A DNA stretch of 64,000 bases, from positions 248,001-312,000 of the forward strand of contig NZ_BMCF01000003.1 of NCBI RefSeq assembly GCF_014635045.1, written 5' to 3'. The stretch comes from Staphylococcus nepalensis (GTDB lineage Bacteria > Bacillota > Bacilli > Staphylococcales > Staphylococcaceae). Shown in pieces: positions 44,369-54,156 of the stretch; position 1 is the stretch's first letter; the number at the start of each line of letters is the position of its first letter. The translations under genes and the position numbers were made by a program. A model generated the notes under the pieces. It saw only the letters and a list, made by a program, of their open reading frames with translations, had not been told where the DNA came from and ran no database searches.

Positions 44369-46816
44369 ATGGAGCCAAGCAAAAATAAGTACAGTATTCG
44401 TAAATTCACTTTTGGCGCATCATCTATTTTAATAGGTTCATTGTTATTGATAGGTATAGATAATAGTGTACAAGCTGCAGAGACAAATAGCCAAATGAGT
44501 GAAATTGAGCGTCAAAATGACAAGGATAATATTGAGGGAATTAAAAGTAGTGGGGCGACAGGGGATGCACAAAGTCATATATTGGTTAATGAAAAAAATG
44601 GTTTGAAGAATGATGAACAAACTTCAAGTGAACACAGCTTACATAACGATAAAACGAATGTTGAACTGGAAGACGTGGGTGAAGGGACATTAAACAAAGA
44701 AGCCCCAGAATATAACGAGAATGACAGAAACAAAGCAGAAGCCTCGAACGAAGTAGGCCAGGAAAATAATGAAAATGAGAGAAACAAAACAGAAGCCTCG
44801 AACGAAGTAGACCCGGAATATAACGAAAGCGATAAAACTAAAACAGAAGCCTCGGACGAAGTAGACCCGGAATATAACGAAAGCGATAAAACTAAAACAG
44901 AAGCCTCGGACGAAGTAGACCTGGAATATAATGAAAGCGATAAAACTAAAACAGAGCCATCGAACGAAGTAGGCCCGGAAAATAATAAAAATGACAAAAA
45001 CAAAACAAAAGCCTCGAACGAAGTAGACCCGGAATATAACGAAAGCGATAAAACTAAAACAGAAGCCTCGAACGAAGTAGACCCGGAATATAACGAGAAT
45101 GACAAAAACAAAACAAAAGCCTCGGACGAAGTAGACCCGGAATATAACGAAAGCGATAAAACTAAAACAGAACCATCGAACGAAGTAGGCCCGGAAAATA
45201 ATAAAAATGACAAAAACAAAACAGAAGCCTCGGACGAAGTAGACCCGGAATATAACGAAAGCGATAAAACTAAAACAGAAGCCTCGAACGAAGTAAGCCC
45301 GGAAAATAATAAAAATGACAAAAACAAAACAGAAGCCTCGGACGAAGTAGACCCGGAATATAACGAAAGCGATAAAATTAAAACAGAGCCATCGAACGAA
45401 GTAGACCTGGAAAATAATGAAAATGAGAGAAACAAAGTGTCGGCAGTTGACGGAAGTACCATGCAATCGCATGTAAATCAACCAGTTCAATTTGAAGATT
45501 TAAAAAACAATCAAATAGGCAGTAAAGAAAGACAAAGCGATAAACAAAAAGATGAACAGGACAAAAATTTAACTTTACTTAAGAAAAATGCAATGGCAAC
45601 TACAAATAATCAAACCGAGCAACAAACCTATGAAAAAGCAGAAGAACAACCTACAAAGAAAGCAAAACAAAGTCAATATAACAACGAAGATCCTATTATT
45701 TTAGTACATGGTTTTAATGGATTTACAGACGATATTAAGCCTTCAGTTTTACCTCATTATTGGGGCGGCGATAAATTAAATATCCAACAAGATTTAGAGC
45801 AAAAAGGTTATAACACGTATGAAGCAAGTATCGGGGCTCTTAGCAGTAACCATGACAGAGCAGTAGAGCTGTATTATTACATTAAAGGCGGCACGGTAGA
45901 TTATGGTGCTGCACATGCTGAAAAATATGGTCATGATCGCTACGGAAAAACATATGAAGGTGTATATAAAGATTGGCAACCAGGTCAAAAAGTACATTTA
46001 GTAGGTCATAGCATGGGCGGCCAAACGATTAGGCAAATGGAAGAATATTTGCGCAATGGCAACTCAGAAGAAATTGAATATCAAAAACAACATAGTGGAG
46101 AGATATCTCCTTTATTCCAAGGTAATCATGATAATATGATTAGTTCTATTACGACATTAGCTACACCACATAATGGCACACATGCTGCAGATGAATTAGG
46201 AAACGAAGCATTAATTAGACAAGTAGCATTCGATTATACAAAATTAAAGGGTAATAAATATTCAAACGTTGATTTTGGTTTAGCACAATGGGGGTTACAA
46301 CAAAAAGACGATGAGACGTATAGTCAATATGTTAATCGCTTAAAAGATAGCAAATTATGGACCACAAATGACAATGGTTTTTATGATTTAACAAGAGCAG
46401 GCGCCACTGAATTAAATAAAAAGACATCATTAAATCCTAATATTGTTTATAAAACATATACAGGTGAATCTACCAGAGATGGACTATTTGGTAGACAAAA
46501 ATCAGATATTAATATGTTTTTAGGTATGGTACTTACAGGTAATGTGATTGGAAAAGCAGCAGAAAAAGATTGGCGTGTGAATGATGGGCTGGTTTCGACG
46601 ATTTCTGCTCTCCATCCATTTAATCAGAATTTTGTTGAAGCTTCGGATAATATCAAAAAAGGTGTTTGGCAAGTGACACCGATTATGCATGGCTGGGATC
46701 ATGCAGATTTCGTTGGCCAAGATAACAATGATACGAAGCGTTCACAAGCAGAATTAAGTCAACTTTATGAGCAAATTGCATCAGATTTAGTGAAGAATGA
46801 AGCGTTAGAAGCTTAA
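44369..46816 (+). CDS. geh: Secreted lipase precursor with YSIRK signal and repeat-rich propeptide
   Basis: An 815-residue extracellular triacylglycerol lipase. Residues 1-37 are a signal peptide with the YSIRKFTFG motif. The propeptide (to about residue 430) holds 14 tandem 18-residue repeats. The mature domain starts near NEDPIILVHGFNGF and has Ser548 in GHSMGGQ, Asp739 in NDGLVS and His778 in GWDHADF. AGAGGTG precedes the ATG at 44369. Staphylococcal lipases usually have a propeptide of about 200-270 residues, so the repeats make this one unusually long. The gene symbol is generic. Confidence 0.93.
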   Translation: MEPSKNKYSIRKFTFGASSILIGSLLLIGIDNSVQAAETNSQMSEIERQNDKDNIEGIKSSGATGDAQSHILVNEKNGLKNDEQTSSEHSLHNDKTNVELEDVGEGTLNKEAPEYNENDRNKAEASNEVGQENNENERNKTEASNEVDPEYNESDKTKTEASDEVDPEYNESDKTKTEASDEVDLEYNESDKTKTEPSNEVGPENNKNDKNKTKASNEVDPEYNESDKTKTEASNEVDPEYNENDKNKTKASDEVDPEYNESDKTKTEPSNEVGPENNKNDKNKTEASDEVDPEYNESDKTKTEASNEVSPENNKNDKNKTEASDEVDPEYNESDKIKTEPSNEVDLENNENERNKVSAVDGSTMQSHVNQPVQFEDLKNNQIGSKERQSDKQKDEQDKNLTLLKKNAMATTNNQTEQQTYEKAEEQPTKKAKQSQYNNEDPIILVHGFNGFTDDIKPSVLPHYWGGDKLNIQQDLEQKGYNTYEASIGALSSNHDRAVELYYYIKGGTVDYGAAHAEKYGHDRYGKTYEGVYKDWQPGQKVHLVGHSMGGQTIRQMEEYLRNGNSEEIEYQKQHSGEISPLFQGNHDNMISSITTLATPHNGTHAADELGNEALIRQVAFDYTKLKGNKYSNVDFGLAQWGLQQKDDETYSQYVNRLKDSKLWTTNDNGFYDLTRAGATELNKKTSLNPNIVYKTYTGESTRDGLFGRQKSDINMFLGMVLTGNVIGKAAEKDWRVNDGLVSTISALHPFNQNFVEASDNIKKGVWQVTPIMHGWDHADFVGQDNNDTKRSQAELSQLYEQIASDLVKNEALEA
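44693..45448 (+). repeat. 14 tandem 54-bp repeats inside the lipase propeptide
   Basis: Each unit encodes 18 residues of the type NEVDPEYNESDKTKTEAS, with a second flavour NEVGPENNKNDKNKTEAS alternating irregularly. The units stay in phase and the nucleotide copies are close to identical, so the array probably changes length by slippage. It is highly acidic and lysine-rich, so probably unstructured. Confidence 0.9.
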
Positions 46817-46855
46817 CATAATGAAATAAGTATATTTAAAGAAAGTGAGGAGAAA

Positions 46856-46924
46856 ATGATGAGTGGAGATTTCTTAGATCTAATAGGTTCATTATTCAAT
46901 ATTATTAAGACTTTATTTTCATAA
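46856..46924 (+). CDS. PSM-like amphipathic peptide (22 aa)
   Basis: GTGAGGAG is 5-8 bases before two adjacent ATGs. From the first, the frame begins MMSGDFLDLIGSLFNIIK and ends TLFS. Hydrophobic residues fall on one face (F6, L7, L9, I10, L13, F14, I16, I17, L20, F21), with Asp, Ser, Asn and Lys on the other. There is no signal peptide. It lies 39 bases after the lipase, followed by its own terminator. Phenol-soluble modulins are made in this form. Confidence 0.6.
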   Translation: MMSGDFLDLIGSLFNIIKTLFS

Positions 46925-47062
46925 ATAATAAAATATGATATATAGCGCTGAATAAAAAATAATTGCGTTGACTAATAAGATACGTGGTGCACTTTATGAT
47001 CCATACACTTAGTCAATTTCATTTAATATTAAGAAGCATCTTGACCACGAAATATAAGCAGG

Positions 47063-47110
47063 AGGATAGGAAATCAAACGGAATGTTTTCGGTTTCTTAT
47101 CCTTGTTTTT
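47063..47110 (+). terminator. Terminator after the PSM-like gene
   Basis: AGGATAGGAAATC pairs with GGTTTCTTATCCT, followed by TGTTTTT. Confidence 0.75.
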
Positions 47111-47121
47111 AGAGAAAGGGT

Positions 47122-47664
47122 ATGATGAGCATAGCATTTTCACGTGGTGAAGTGATAACTATAGACGCATTTCTAATGAAAGAATTATATTTTTGGAAAT
47201 ATAAAGAACTTAAACAGAAAGCTAAAAAATAGAATCCTCCTATATTAAAGCAAAATACATGACTGAAAATGAATTTCGAGAATACGTAAAAAAACCATTG
47301 CTATATTTCAAATAATATTGAAAGCATGTTGGCAATCGCAGTTGATGGGCATTTTATAGGCACAGTAAATGTTTATTGAATTGATGAAAACACGAATTGG
47401 TTAGAAGTAGGCGTTGTAATTTCTGATAATAATGATTGGGAATCTGGCATTGGCACAGAAGCTTTTAAAATATGGATAGATTATTTATTCAAACAAAATT
47501 TTATACATAGGCTGGGTATTTCAATTTGGTCTTGTAATAGACGGAAGATAAAGCTAGCTGAAAAAGTAGGCATGCAAGAAGAAGTATGTATTCGTGAAGC
47601 TAAAACAGTCAATGGTTGATACTTTGACGCGATTAAAATGGGTGTTTTAAAAATAGAATGGTAA
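47122..47664 (+). pseudogene. Disrupted GNAT-family acetyltransferase (RimJ-type)
   Basis: Translated pieces in several frames give a clear N-acetyltransferase: a start MMSIAFSRGEVITI with LYFWKYKE, a middle with YIKAKYMTENEFREY, then MLAIAVDGHFIGTVN and the acetyl-CoA region WLEVGVVISDNNDWESGIG, ending KMGVLKIEW. At least two frameshifts (near 47233 and 47303) and in-frame stops (TAG near 47230, TGA near 47379 and 47618) break it. AGAAAGGGT precedes the ATG. It is not functional as a single protein. Confidence 0.75.
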
Positions 47665-47900
47665 GATTGAACAACTCAAAACATACTTTCTAATTTTATG
47701 AAGCTAGATACAAGATAGATATCAAATTTTTGAGTAACATGGCTTGTCTTGTTAGAATATTAAGATTTAGAAAAGCAGAACAAAAAACTAAATTCACGCA
47801 ACATTACTACTAGGAGCAAGTGGATTATATGCGTTTTATAAGTAGTGTTTTTAAAGGTAATTACTAGAAAAATGCTATAAATCTATTTATCAATGGAATC

Positions 47901-47931
47901 AAAAAAGAATCTGATACATGGCGTATCAGAC
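47901..47931 (-). terminator. Terminator of the minus-strand PSM-like gene
   Basis: On the minus strand TCTGATAC GCCAT GTATCAGA is followed by TTCTTTTTTG. It lies 20 bases after the peptide stop. Confidence 0.8.
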
Positions 47932-47950
47932 CCTTTAGAGAGATTAGAAA

Positions 47951-48007
47951 TTATTTGCCTGTGAATAAACCAACGATTTTTTTGATGATATCAATGATAA
48001 AGCTCAT
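47951..48007 (-). CDS. PSM-alpha-like amphipathic peptide (18 aa)
   Basis: The complete peptide is MSFIIDIIKKIVGLFTGK. Ile/Val/Leu/Phe residues line one face and Asp, Lys, Lys, Thr, Lys the other, with net positive charge. The length, the IIKKI core and the FTGK end recall S. aureus PSM-alpha1, which ends EQFTGK. GAGGTGAG precedes the ATG at 48007, and the gene has its own terminator. No signal peptide is present. Confidence 0.68.
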   Translation of the reverse strand: MSFIIDIIKKIVGLFTGK

Positions 48008-48417
48008 GTATCTCACCTCGCTTTTATTTGTTAACTTCACTATAAAAGAATTGTGCAAAATTTTGTTTGAAAATCCCTGAATAGCAAAAAATTATTCTGA
48101 AATGACAATTAATAAAAAAATAAAACAATAGAGAATTCAAAAGTGTTCTAGATAGCTTTATATTTGAGTACCATATTATTTAACAAGTTATATTGGTTTT
48201 AAAGTAAGATTCAATAATGTTTTTAAAATGAAAATGAAGAACTTAAGAAAGAGAAATTATATAAGTTACTTTGAAATAAAATGTTTCAAAATTTAAAATT
48301 CGCTTTTATACAGATAAAGGCAAATGAGTATATAAAAAATATTATAGTTATTAAAGAAATACAAAAAGCATTACCATCATATATAAATTTGATGATAATG
48401 CTTAAAATATTGATCAA
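48008..48417. other. AT-rich intergenic region
   Basis: No gene seen. It should hold the promoter of the minus-strand PSM-like peptide near 48040-48080. Confidence 0.5.
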
Positions 48418-50118
48418 TTAATCTGTAATCGCCCCTTTAGAAGCAGATGATACGAGTTTAGCATATTTTGCTAATGTACCGCGTGTTTCTTTTAATGCAG
48501 GCGCTTGCCATGCCTTGCTACGACGTTCTAGCTCTTCATCAGGCACGTCAAAACTAATTTCTAAATTTTCAGCGTCAATTGTTATGATGTCATTTTCTTC
48601 AAGTAGTGCCATAGGTCCACCAACTTGAGACTCTGGTGCCGCATGGCCTACTACAAGGCCATGTGAACCCCCTGAAAAACGCCCATCAGTTAATAATGCT
48701 ACAGATTCTCCTAATCCTTTACCTACTAAAATGGAAGAAGCTGATAACATTTCCGGCATGCCTGGCGCGCCTTTTGGTCCAGCATAGCGAATGACTACCA
48801 CATCCCCAGGTTTGATATCATCTCTCAATATTGCTTTAGTTGCTTGTGTTTCAGAATCAAACACTTTAGCAGGCCCTTTAATATATGTGACACTTAAACC
48901 TGAAATCTTAGCTACTGCGCCTTCAGGTGCTAAATTTCCTTTCAAAATTACAAGTGGTCCAGTAGGATGTTTCGGTTGATCAAAATCAATGATTTCTTTA
49001 TTGTCAGAAAGACTTGGTTGCTGTTCTAAATTTTCAGCCACTGTTTTACCTGTTACAGTTAAACAATCACCATGGATTAAACCATTTTCGTGTAGTAACT
49101 TCATAACGCCTGGCACACCACCGACTTCATCAAGGTGTGCCATAACGTACTTACCGCTCGGTCTTAAATCAGCGATGTGCGGTACGCGTTTACGGATTTT
49201 TTCAAAATCATCAAGTGTCAAATCTACGTCGATTGTATGGGCGATAGCTAATAAATGTAAAATGGCATTTGTAGAGCCACCAAGCGCCATGACTACAGTG
49301 ATAGCATTTTCAAATGCTTCTTTAGTCATGATATCTTTAGGATAAATGCCTTGTTCTAATAAATGATAAACAGCTTTCCCTGCTGCACGGCTATCTTTAG
49401 ATTTATTTGTAGATACAGCTGGATGTGACGCGCTTCCAGGTAAACTCATGCCCATCGCTTCTATAGCAGAAGACATCGTATTGGCTGTAAACATGCCTCC
49501 GCACGATCCAGCTCCAGGACATGCTGCACATTCTACTTTATGTAATGCTTCTTTATCTATTTCTCCATTGTTGTATTGACCCACGCCCTCAAATGCGGAT
49601 ACAGCATCCAAATCTTTCCCATCTAATTTTCCGGGTAATATGGTACCACCATATACAAAAACAGCTGGCAGATTAAGGCGGGCGATACCAATCATACAAC
49701 CTGGCATATTTTTATCACAGCCACCAATTGCTACTACGCCATCTAAATTTTCAGCACTGACTACAGATTCAATTGAATCTGCGATGATTTCACGACTGGG
49801 GAGTGAAAAGCGCATGCCATCAGTACCCATAGAAATCCCATCTGAAACTGTAATGGTGTTAAAAATTAATGGCGAAGCACCTGCTTCACTTATACCACGT
49901 TTAGATGCACGTGCAAGACCATCAATATGCATATTACAAGGTGTAACTTCGCTCCAAGTACTAGCGACGCCAATCATTGGTTTTTCAAAGTCTTCATCTT
50001 CAAAACCAAGTGCTCTTAAATATGCGCGATTTGGCGTACGACTTATTCCTTCGCTAATTACTTTGCTTCGGATTCGCAAATCTTTTGGTTGTTCATTATG
50101 CGATTTTTCTTTACTCAA
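48418..50118 (-). CDS. ilvD: Dihydroxy-acid dehydratase
   Basis: A 566-residue Fe-S dehydratase of valine/isoleucine synthesis. The cluster cysteines are visible in [17 protein letters not shown] and [18 protein letters not shown]. The start is a TTG at 50118, preceded by GGAGGAG; an upstream ATG at 50139 has no such site. The [14 protein letters not shown] / [12 protein letters not shown] type differs from the S. aureus IlvD of the ilv-leu operon as I recall it, and no ilv or leu genes are adjacent. A second, perhaps acquired, copy or a moved gene is possible. Confidence 0.92.
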   Translation of the reverse strand: MSKEKSHNEQPKDLRIRSKVISEGISRTPNRAYLRALGFEDEDFEKPMIGVASTWSEVTPCNMHIDGLARASKRGISEAGASPLIFNTITVSDGISMGTDGMRFSLPSREIIADSIESVVSAENLDGVVAIGGCDKNMPGCMIGIARLNLPAVFVYGGTILPGKLDGKDLDAVSAFEGVGQYNNGEIDKEALHKVECAACPGAGSCGGMFTANTMSSAIEAMGMSLPGSASHPAVSTNKSKDSRAAGKAVYHLLEQGIYPKDIMTKEAFENAITVVMALGGSTNAILHLLAIAHTIDVDLTLDDFEKIRKRVPHIADLRPSGKYVMAHLDEVGGVPGVMKLLHENGLIHGDCLTVTGKTVAENLEQQPSLSDNKEIIDFDQPKHPTGPLVILKGNLAPEGAVAKISGLSVTYIKGPAKVFDSETQATKAILRDDIKPGDVVVIRYAGPKGAPGMPEMLSASSILVGKGLGESVALLTDGRFSGGSHGLVVGHAAPESQVGGPMALLEENDIITIDAENLEISFDVPDEELERRSKAWQAPALKETRGTLAKYAKLVSSASKGAITD

Positions 50119-50139
50119 ATAATCTCCTCCAAAAATCAA

Positions 50140-50566
50140 ATATCTATATATTGTGAATAATCTGAAAAATTAAGCTATAAAATATCATGTTTGATGATAT
50201 ATGTAAAAAACATATTATTGAACCAAATATATAACATGGTACTTTTATTAATTTTACTGAATTTTTGTATAACTGTATAGACATATACAATATCTATTTA
50301 TGTAGTTGATGTCAATATTAAAAAGTTGTTTATCGTGTGCGTGACCGTTTATTATATGAGTTGATAGCAAATATATTAATGAAAAGTGTACATTGATTTA
50401 AGCGTGTATGAATGAAACAGTCATACACACTTATAGATTGTAAAAAATAGGGCTCGTATGTTTTTTGATCATATTTTTAACAATATAGTTTGAAATTTAT
50501 CGAGTGGTTTGATGTGCAACCTTATTTTGAATGGAAGTAAGCATAATAGGATTTTGGAGGGTTCGT
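50140..50566. other. Intergenic region with divergent promoters
   Basis: A hairpin GTGTATGA/TCATACAC lies at 50404-50428. No T-box leader is seen upstream of ilvD, which reads away on the minus strand. No gene identified. Confidence 0.5.
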
Positions 50567-51346
50567 ATGACGGATTTTAAAGTATTAGAAAATTACCTGA
50601 GCATCGATCATCAATCGTACAGTGATATTAATTTGGAAACTTTAAATCATTATATTGGTAGTTATGTGCTCAATGTACCTTTTGAGAATATAAATGTTCA
50701 AAATAGACAGCCTATCGCGTTAGATAATAAATCCATGATAGAAAAAATTGTTGATGAACACAGAGGTGGTTTTTGTTACGAACAAAACAGGTTATTTTAT
50801 CAATATTTAAAAGCTAAAGGTTTTGAAGTATATATAGTGTCTGCGACAATTAAAAACGGCTCGAGTTGGGCTATGGAAGGTTCACATATGGCATTGATTG
50901 TGATTTTAAATCAGAAAAAATATTTAGTGGATGTTGGCTATGCTGATGTACCAAAAGCAGCAATCCCTGTTTCATCCCCAGATACAATAGTGGATGATGT
51001 GAATGGTAAATTTAAAGTAAGTAAAAAGGATTTTCAAACATTTGAAATGAAAAAAGCAGTCCAAAAGGATTGGCAAATACAGTATCAATTTAAAGATAAT
51101 CCCAAAGTATTGGATGATTTTGCAAAAGGCATTGCGTTCAATCAATATAATGAGGAATCAATATTTTTACAAAAACTTATTATTAGCAAAGCTAAACCAT
51201 ATGGTAGAGTGACAATGTCCAATGACCATCTTACGATTACAAAATATGGACAAAAAGAAAAGTTACGTGTCACACGGCAGAATTATAAGCAATTTTTGCA
51301 GCGATTTTTTAATATAACTGATATTAATATACAGACGTTAGAATGA
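50567..51346 (+). CDS. Arylamine N-acetyltransferase (NAT)
   Basis: A 259-residue acetyl-CoA-dependent enzyme. The catalytic triad is complete: Cys70 in GGFCYEQN, His107 in GSHMAL and Asp122 in VDVGY. TGGAGGG precedes the ATG at 50567, so the frame's upstream extension to 50531 is not used. It is monocistronic. The physiological substrate in staphylococci is unknown; aromatic amines are accepted by the family. Confidence 0.92.
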   Translation: MTDFKVLENYLSIDHQSYSDINLETLNHYIGSYVLNVPFENINVQNRQPIALDNKSMIEKIVDEHRGGFCYEQNRLFYQYLKAKGFEVYIVSATIKNGSSWAMEGSHMALIVILNQKKYLVDVGYADVPKAAIPVSSPDTIVDDVNGKFKVSKKDFQTFEMKKAVQKDWQIQYQFKDNPKVLDDFAKGIAFNQYNEESIFLQKLIISKAKPYGRVTMSNDHLTITKYGQKEKLRVTRQNYKQFLQRFFNITDINIQTLE

Positions 51347-51508
51347 AATTTATGTATCGCCTCCTATATATTTCAACAAAATAACAAAAGTTTTGTTTTG
51401 TAATAATAATGTCATACAAATTATATACAAAATGATTAAATTGAATTGTATAATAGTAAGAGTCATAGACATAAAATGTATCGGATTTATATTGGGAGGT
51501 ATACATAA

Positions 51509-52477
51509 GTGCGAAAAAAAATAATAGCGACTGCAATTGGGACAGGTGCGTTAGCGGCTTTTAACGCTACCAGTGCAGATGCTGCTACAACGTATAAAGT
51601 TAAAAGTGGAGATTCACTTTGGTCAATAGCAAATAAATATAATATTTCAGTAGCAAAGTTGAAGTCTTTAAATCATTTGACGTCTAATGTGATTTTTCCA
51701 AATCAAACATTGAAAGTTTCAGGGTCAACAAGCTCTAATACTTCAACTAGTGGTTCAAGCAGTTCAACATATACCGTGAAGTCAGGAGATTCATTATCAT
51801 CTATTGCTGCTAAGTACGGAACAACGTATCAGGATATTATGCGTTTAAATGGATTGTCAAATCACACTATCTATCCTGGCCAAAAATTAAAAGTATCTGG
51901 TTCGGCTGACACAAGCGGTTCAAATACTTCAGGTAGCACGAACGGACGTACGATAATTTATACGGTGAAATCAGGTGACTCATTATCAGTCATTGCAGCA
52001 AGATATGGAACAACATATCAAAAAATTATGAGCTTGAATGGTCTTACAAATTTTAACATTTATCCAGGTCAGAAATTGAAAATATCTGGTACAGCTAGTT
52101 CAGGTACATCTACGGGTTCAACTGGGTATCAAACACCAGTATTTAATCATTCTAACTTGTACGATTGGGGACAATGCACGTGGCACGTATTTAATAAACG
52201 TGCTCAAATTGGTAAAGGTATTAGTACATATTGGTGGAATGCTAATAACTGGGATAATGCTGCACCAGGAGATGGTTATACTGTAGATCACCGGGCGACT
52301 GTGGGGTCAATCTTACAGAGTGATATGGGGTATTATGGTCATGTAGCATTTGTAGAATCTGTAAACTCAAATGGCAGTATTACTGTTTCTGAAATGAATT
52401 ATAGCGCTGCGCCAGGTGTTGTTACATATAGAACAATACCTGCGTCTCAAGTAAGTTCATATAAATATATTCATTAA
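51509..52477 (+). CDS. sle1: LysM-CHAP cell wall hydrolase (Sle1-like)
   Basis: A 322-residue secreted peptidoglycan hydrolase. Residues 1-25 are a signal peptide ending SADA. Three LysM domains follow (about 28-70, 89-132 and 151-194), joined by Ser/Thr/Gly linkers, then a CHAP amidase domain (about 210-322) with the nucleophile Cys in WGQCTWHVF and His in YGHVAFVE. The start is GTG at 51509 with GGGAGG upstream. Sle1/Aaa cuts the N-acetylmuramoyl-L-alanine bond and helps daughter-cell separation and adhesion. Confidence 0.92.
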   Translation: MRKKIIATAIGTGALAAFNATSADAATTYKVKSGDSLWSIANKYNISVAKLKSLNHLTSNVIFPNQTLKVSGSTSSNTSTSGSSSSTYTVKSGDSLSSIAAKYGTTYQDIMRLNGLSNHTIYPGQKLKVSGSADTSGSNTSGSTNGRTIIYTVKSGDSLSVIAARYGTTYQKIMSLNGLTNFNIYPGQKLKISGTASSGTSTGSTGYQTPVFNHSNLYDWGQCTWHVFNKRAQIGKGISTYWWNANNWDNAAPGDGYTVDHRATVGSILQSDMGYYGHVAFVESVNSNGSITVSEMNYSAAPGVVTYRTIPASQVSSYKYIH

Positions 52478-52512
52478 TGAATTGAGATACATTGAACAAA
52501 TGTAATAAATAA

Positions 52513-52563
52513 TAAAACCTTCACTGTTTTCATTAAATAAAATGAAAATAGTGAAGGTTTTTG
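52513..52563 (+). terminator. Terminator of the LysM-CHAP gene
   Basis: AACCTTCACTGTTTTCATT pairs with AATGAAAATAGTGAAGGTT, followed by TTTGCTTTTT. Confidence 0.9.
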
Positions 52564-52664
52564 CTTTTTATTACAGATAGATACATCATATTAAAATTGT
52601 TTGCTTTATAAATGTAACAAGTGCGCTATAGTATCCATCGTCTTATTTATTGGCGTTTTATAAT

Positions 52665-52934
52665 TTATGGTTCATGACGTAATGACTTAATACGTTTTGC
52701 AGTTGATAACAACGTGCTTGCAAGTGTAAATGTTGAAAAGATTTTAGCGAACTTCTTAGGTGATTTTAAGGCAGTATAAAAATCTAGTAGCGCACCAACA
52801 CTTGTAATAGCCATGCTAACATAAAGTAATTTTTTATTTTTGGATTGATATGCATACCAGTTAAAGCCTTCTACAGCAATACCTGCAAAATTGATTGTAT
52901 TAGATATGCGGTTAAGTTTTGATTTTTTAGCCAT
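52665..52934 (-). CDS. Small membrane protein (89 aa), conserved-looking, unknown
   Basis: The protein starts MAKKSKLNRISNTINF and has hydrophobic stretches around 13-28, 36-55 and 63-77, with Lys-rich segments between (SPKKFAKIF, AKRIKSLRHE). ACGGAGGAC precedes the ATG. It is monocistronic between the autolysin and the Nudix gene. I do not recognise a described family. Confidence 0.75.
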   Translation of the reverse strand: MAKKSKLNRISNTINFAGIAVEGFNWYAYQSKNKKLLYVSMAITSVGALLDFYTALKSPKKFAKIFSTFTLASTLLSTAKRIKSLRHEP

Positions 52935-53122
52935 TTGTGAAGTCCTCCGTTTATAAAATAGATTGATTTATTATAACATTAATCGTAGAGAAGTCTGTAG
53001 TGAAAAACATTAATGAGCGACACACAGACGTTTGCTTGAATAACGGGTTATGGTAACATAAGCGCTGAAAGAAAAAAATAGTTTGCATTTTAGTGAGATG
53101 CTTGTCTAGGGAGATGTTAACG

Positions 53123-53995
53123 ATGATAAAATGTGTATGTTTAGTAGTTGAGTCAAACGATAAGTTGTTATTAGTACAAGCAAGACATCGGAAGAAGTAC
53201 TATTTTCCAGGTGGCAAAATAGATCCAGGTGAATCAATGGTACAAGCTTTGAAAAGGGAAATAAACGAGGAGTTACAATTAGATATCCCGGCGTACACAT
53301 TTCGCTATTTAGGTACAGTTATAGGAGATGCTTACCCTCAAAAAGATACTAAAACAGAGCTGAATTGTTTTTCTACTACGCTAGATATTGAATGGTCATC
53401 GATTAAACCAGCGCAAGAAATAACTGCATTAAAATGGTTTGATAAAAACGAGTCTGAGCAGATTGCGCCTGCTGTAATAACATGGATTGCATTTTCAAAA
53501 CAAAAAGACTTAAGCTCTGAGGTTATCTTGACGCCCTATGATTCGTCGTTACATGATGATGTAGCAAACTTGAATATAACGAAAGACGACCGAAAATTCA
53601 CAAAAACGCCTTTGGAAAATATTGAACTAGCTATGCACGATAAAGAACGTCATCCAACATTAGTATATAACGTTGAAAAGCAATGTATTGGTTTCTTTAC
53701 CTTGCATGGAGGCAAGGGCGTAGCGCCATATACGGAAAATCCTAAGGCGATTTTTTTTAGATCGTTTAGTATAGATTATAAATACCGTGGCATGGGGTAT
53801 GGAAAACAAGTTATACAAGCATTACCACAATATGTTATGCAAAATTACCCAGACATCAACGAGATATACTTAACGGTGAATACCGATAATACTAAAGCAC
53901 GAACACTTTACATGCAATGCCGATACCAATATATCGGTGATGATTTGTTAGAAGGGCGACCCGTCAATATTCTGAAGAAAAAACTGTCAAATTAA
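53123..53995 (+). CDS. Nudix hydrolase-GNAT acetyltransferase fusion
   Basis: A 290-residue two-domain protein. Residues 1-130 are a Nudix hydrolase with a complete Nudix box (GGKIDPGESMVQALKREI and NEELQL following). Residues 150-290 are a GNAT acetyltransferase with the acetyl-CoA loop YKYRGMGYGKQ and a C-terminal strand VNTDNTKARTLYMQC. AGGGAG lies 9 bases before the ATG at 53123. The pairing suggests one enzyme that hydrolyses a nucleotide derivative and acetylates a related amine; the substrate is unknown. Confidence 0.85.
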   Translation: MIKCVCLVVESNDKLLLVQARHRKKYYFPGGKIDPGESMVQALKREINEELQLDIPAYTFRYLGTVIGDAYPQKDTKTELNCFSTTLDIEWSSIKPAQEITALKWFDKNESEQIAPAVITWIAFSKQKDLSSEVILTPYDSSLHDDVANLNITKDDRKFTKTPLENIELAMHDKERHPTLVYNVEKQCIGFFTLHGGKGVAPYTENPKAIFFRSFSIDYKYRGMGYGKQVIQALPQYVMQNYPDINEIYLTVNTDNTKARTLYMQCRYQYIGDDLLEGRPVNILKKKLSN

Positions 53996-54123
53996 GTCAA
54001 TGAGAAAGCATGACAGCATTCATATTTTTCTAAAATGAATTTCATCCTCCCTCAGAAGTTTAATGACCAGGGAGAAAGAATATGAGCGTTAAAGTTCGCG
54101 GGTAAGTGTCGCTAGCATAACAA
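53996..54123. other. Intergenic segment
   Basis: No gene of normal size. CTCCCT and AGGGAG around 54046-54076 can pair, and a seven-codon frame follows the AGGGAG; I do not call it. Confidence 0.4.
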
Positions 54124-54156
54124 TTGATAACCTTTTTGTATTAACTATACCCTATA

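Noticed and set aside
44575-45490. Two long minus-strand open frames (295 and 266 codons) opposite the lipase repeats
   Set aside because: They exist only because the 54-base repeats keep all frames of the opposite strand free of stops. They have low-complexity repeated sequence, no family and no ribosome binding site.
47780-47850. Short hydrophobic piece LLLGASGLYAFYK
   Set aside because: It looks like the end of a small protein, but no start or upstream match was found; probably a remnant of decayed sequence.
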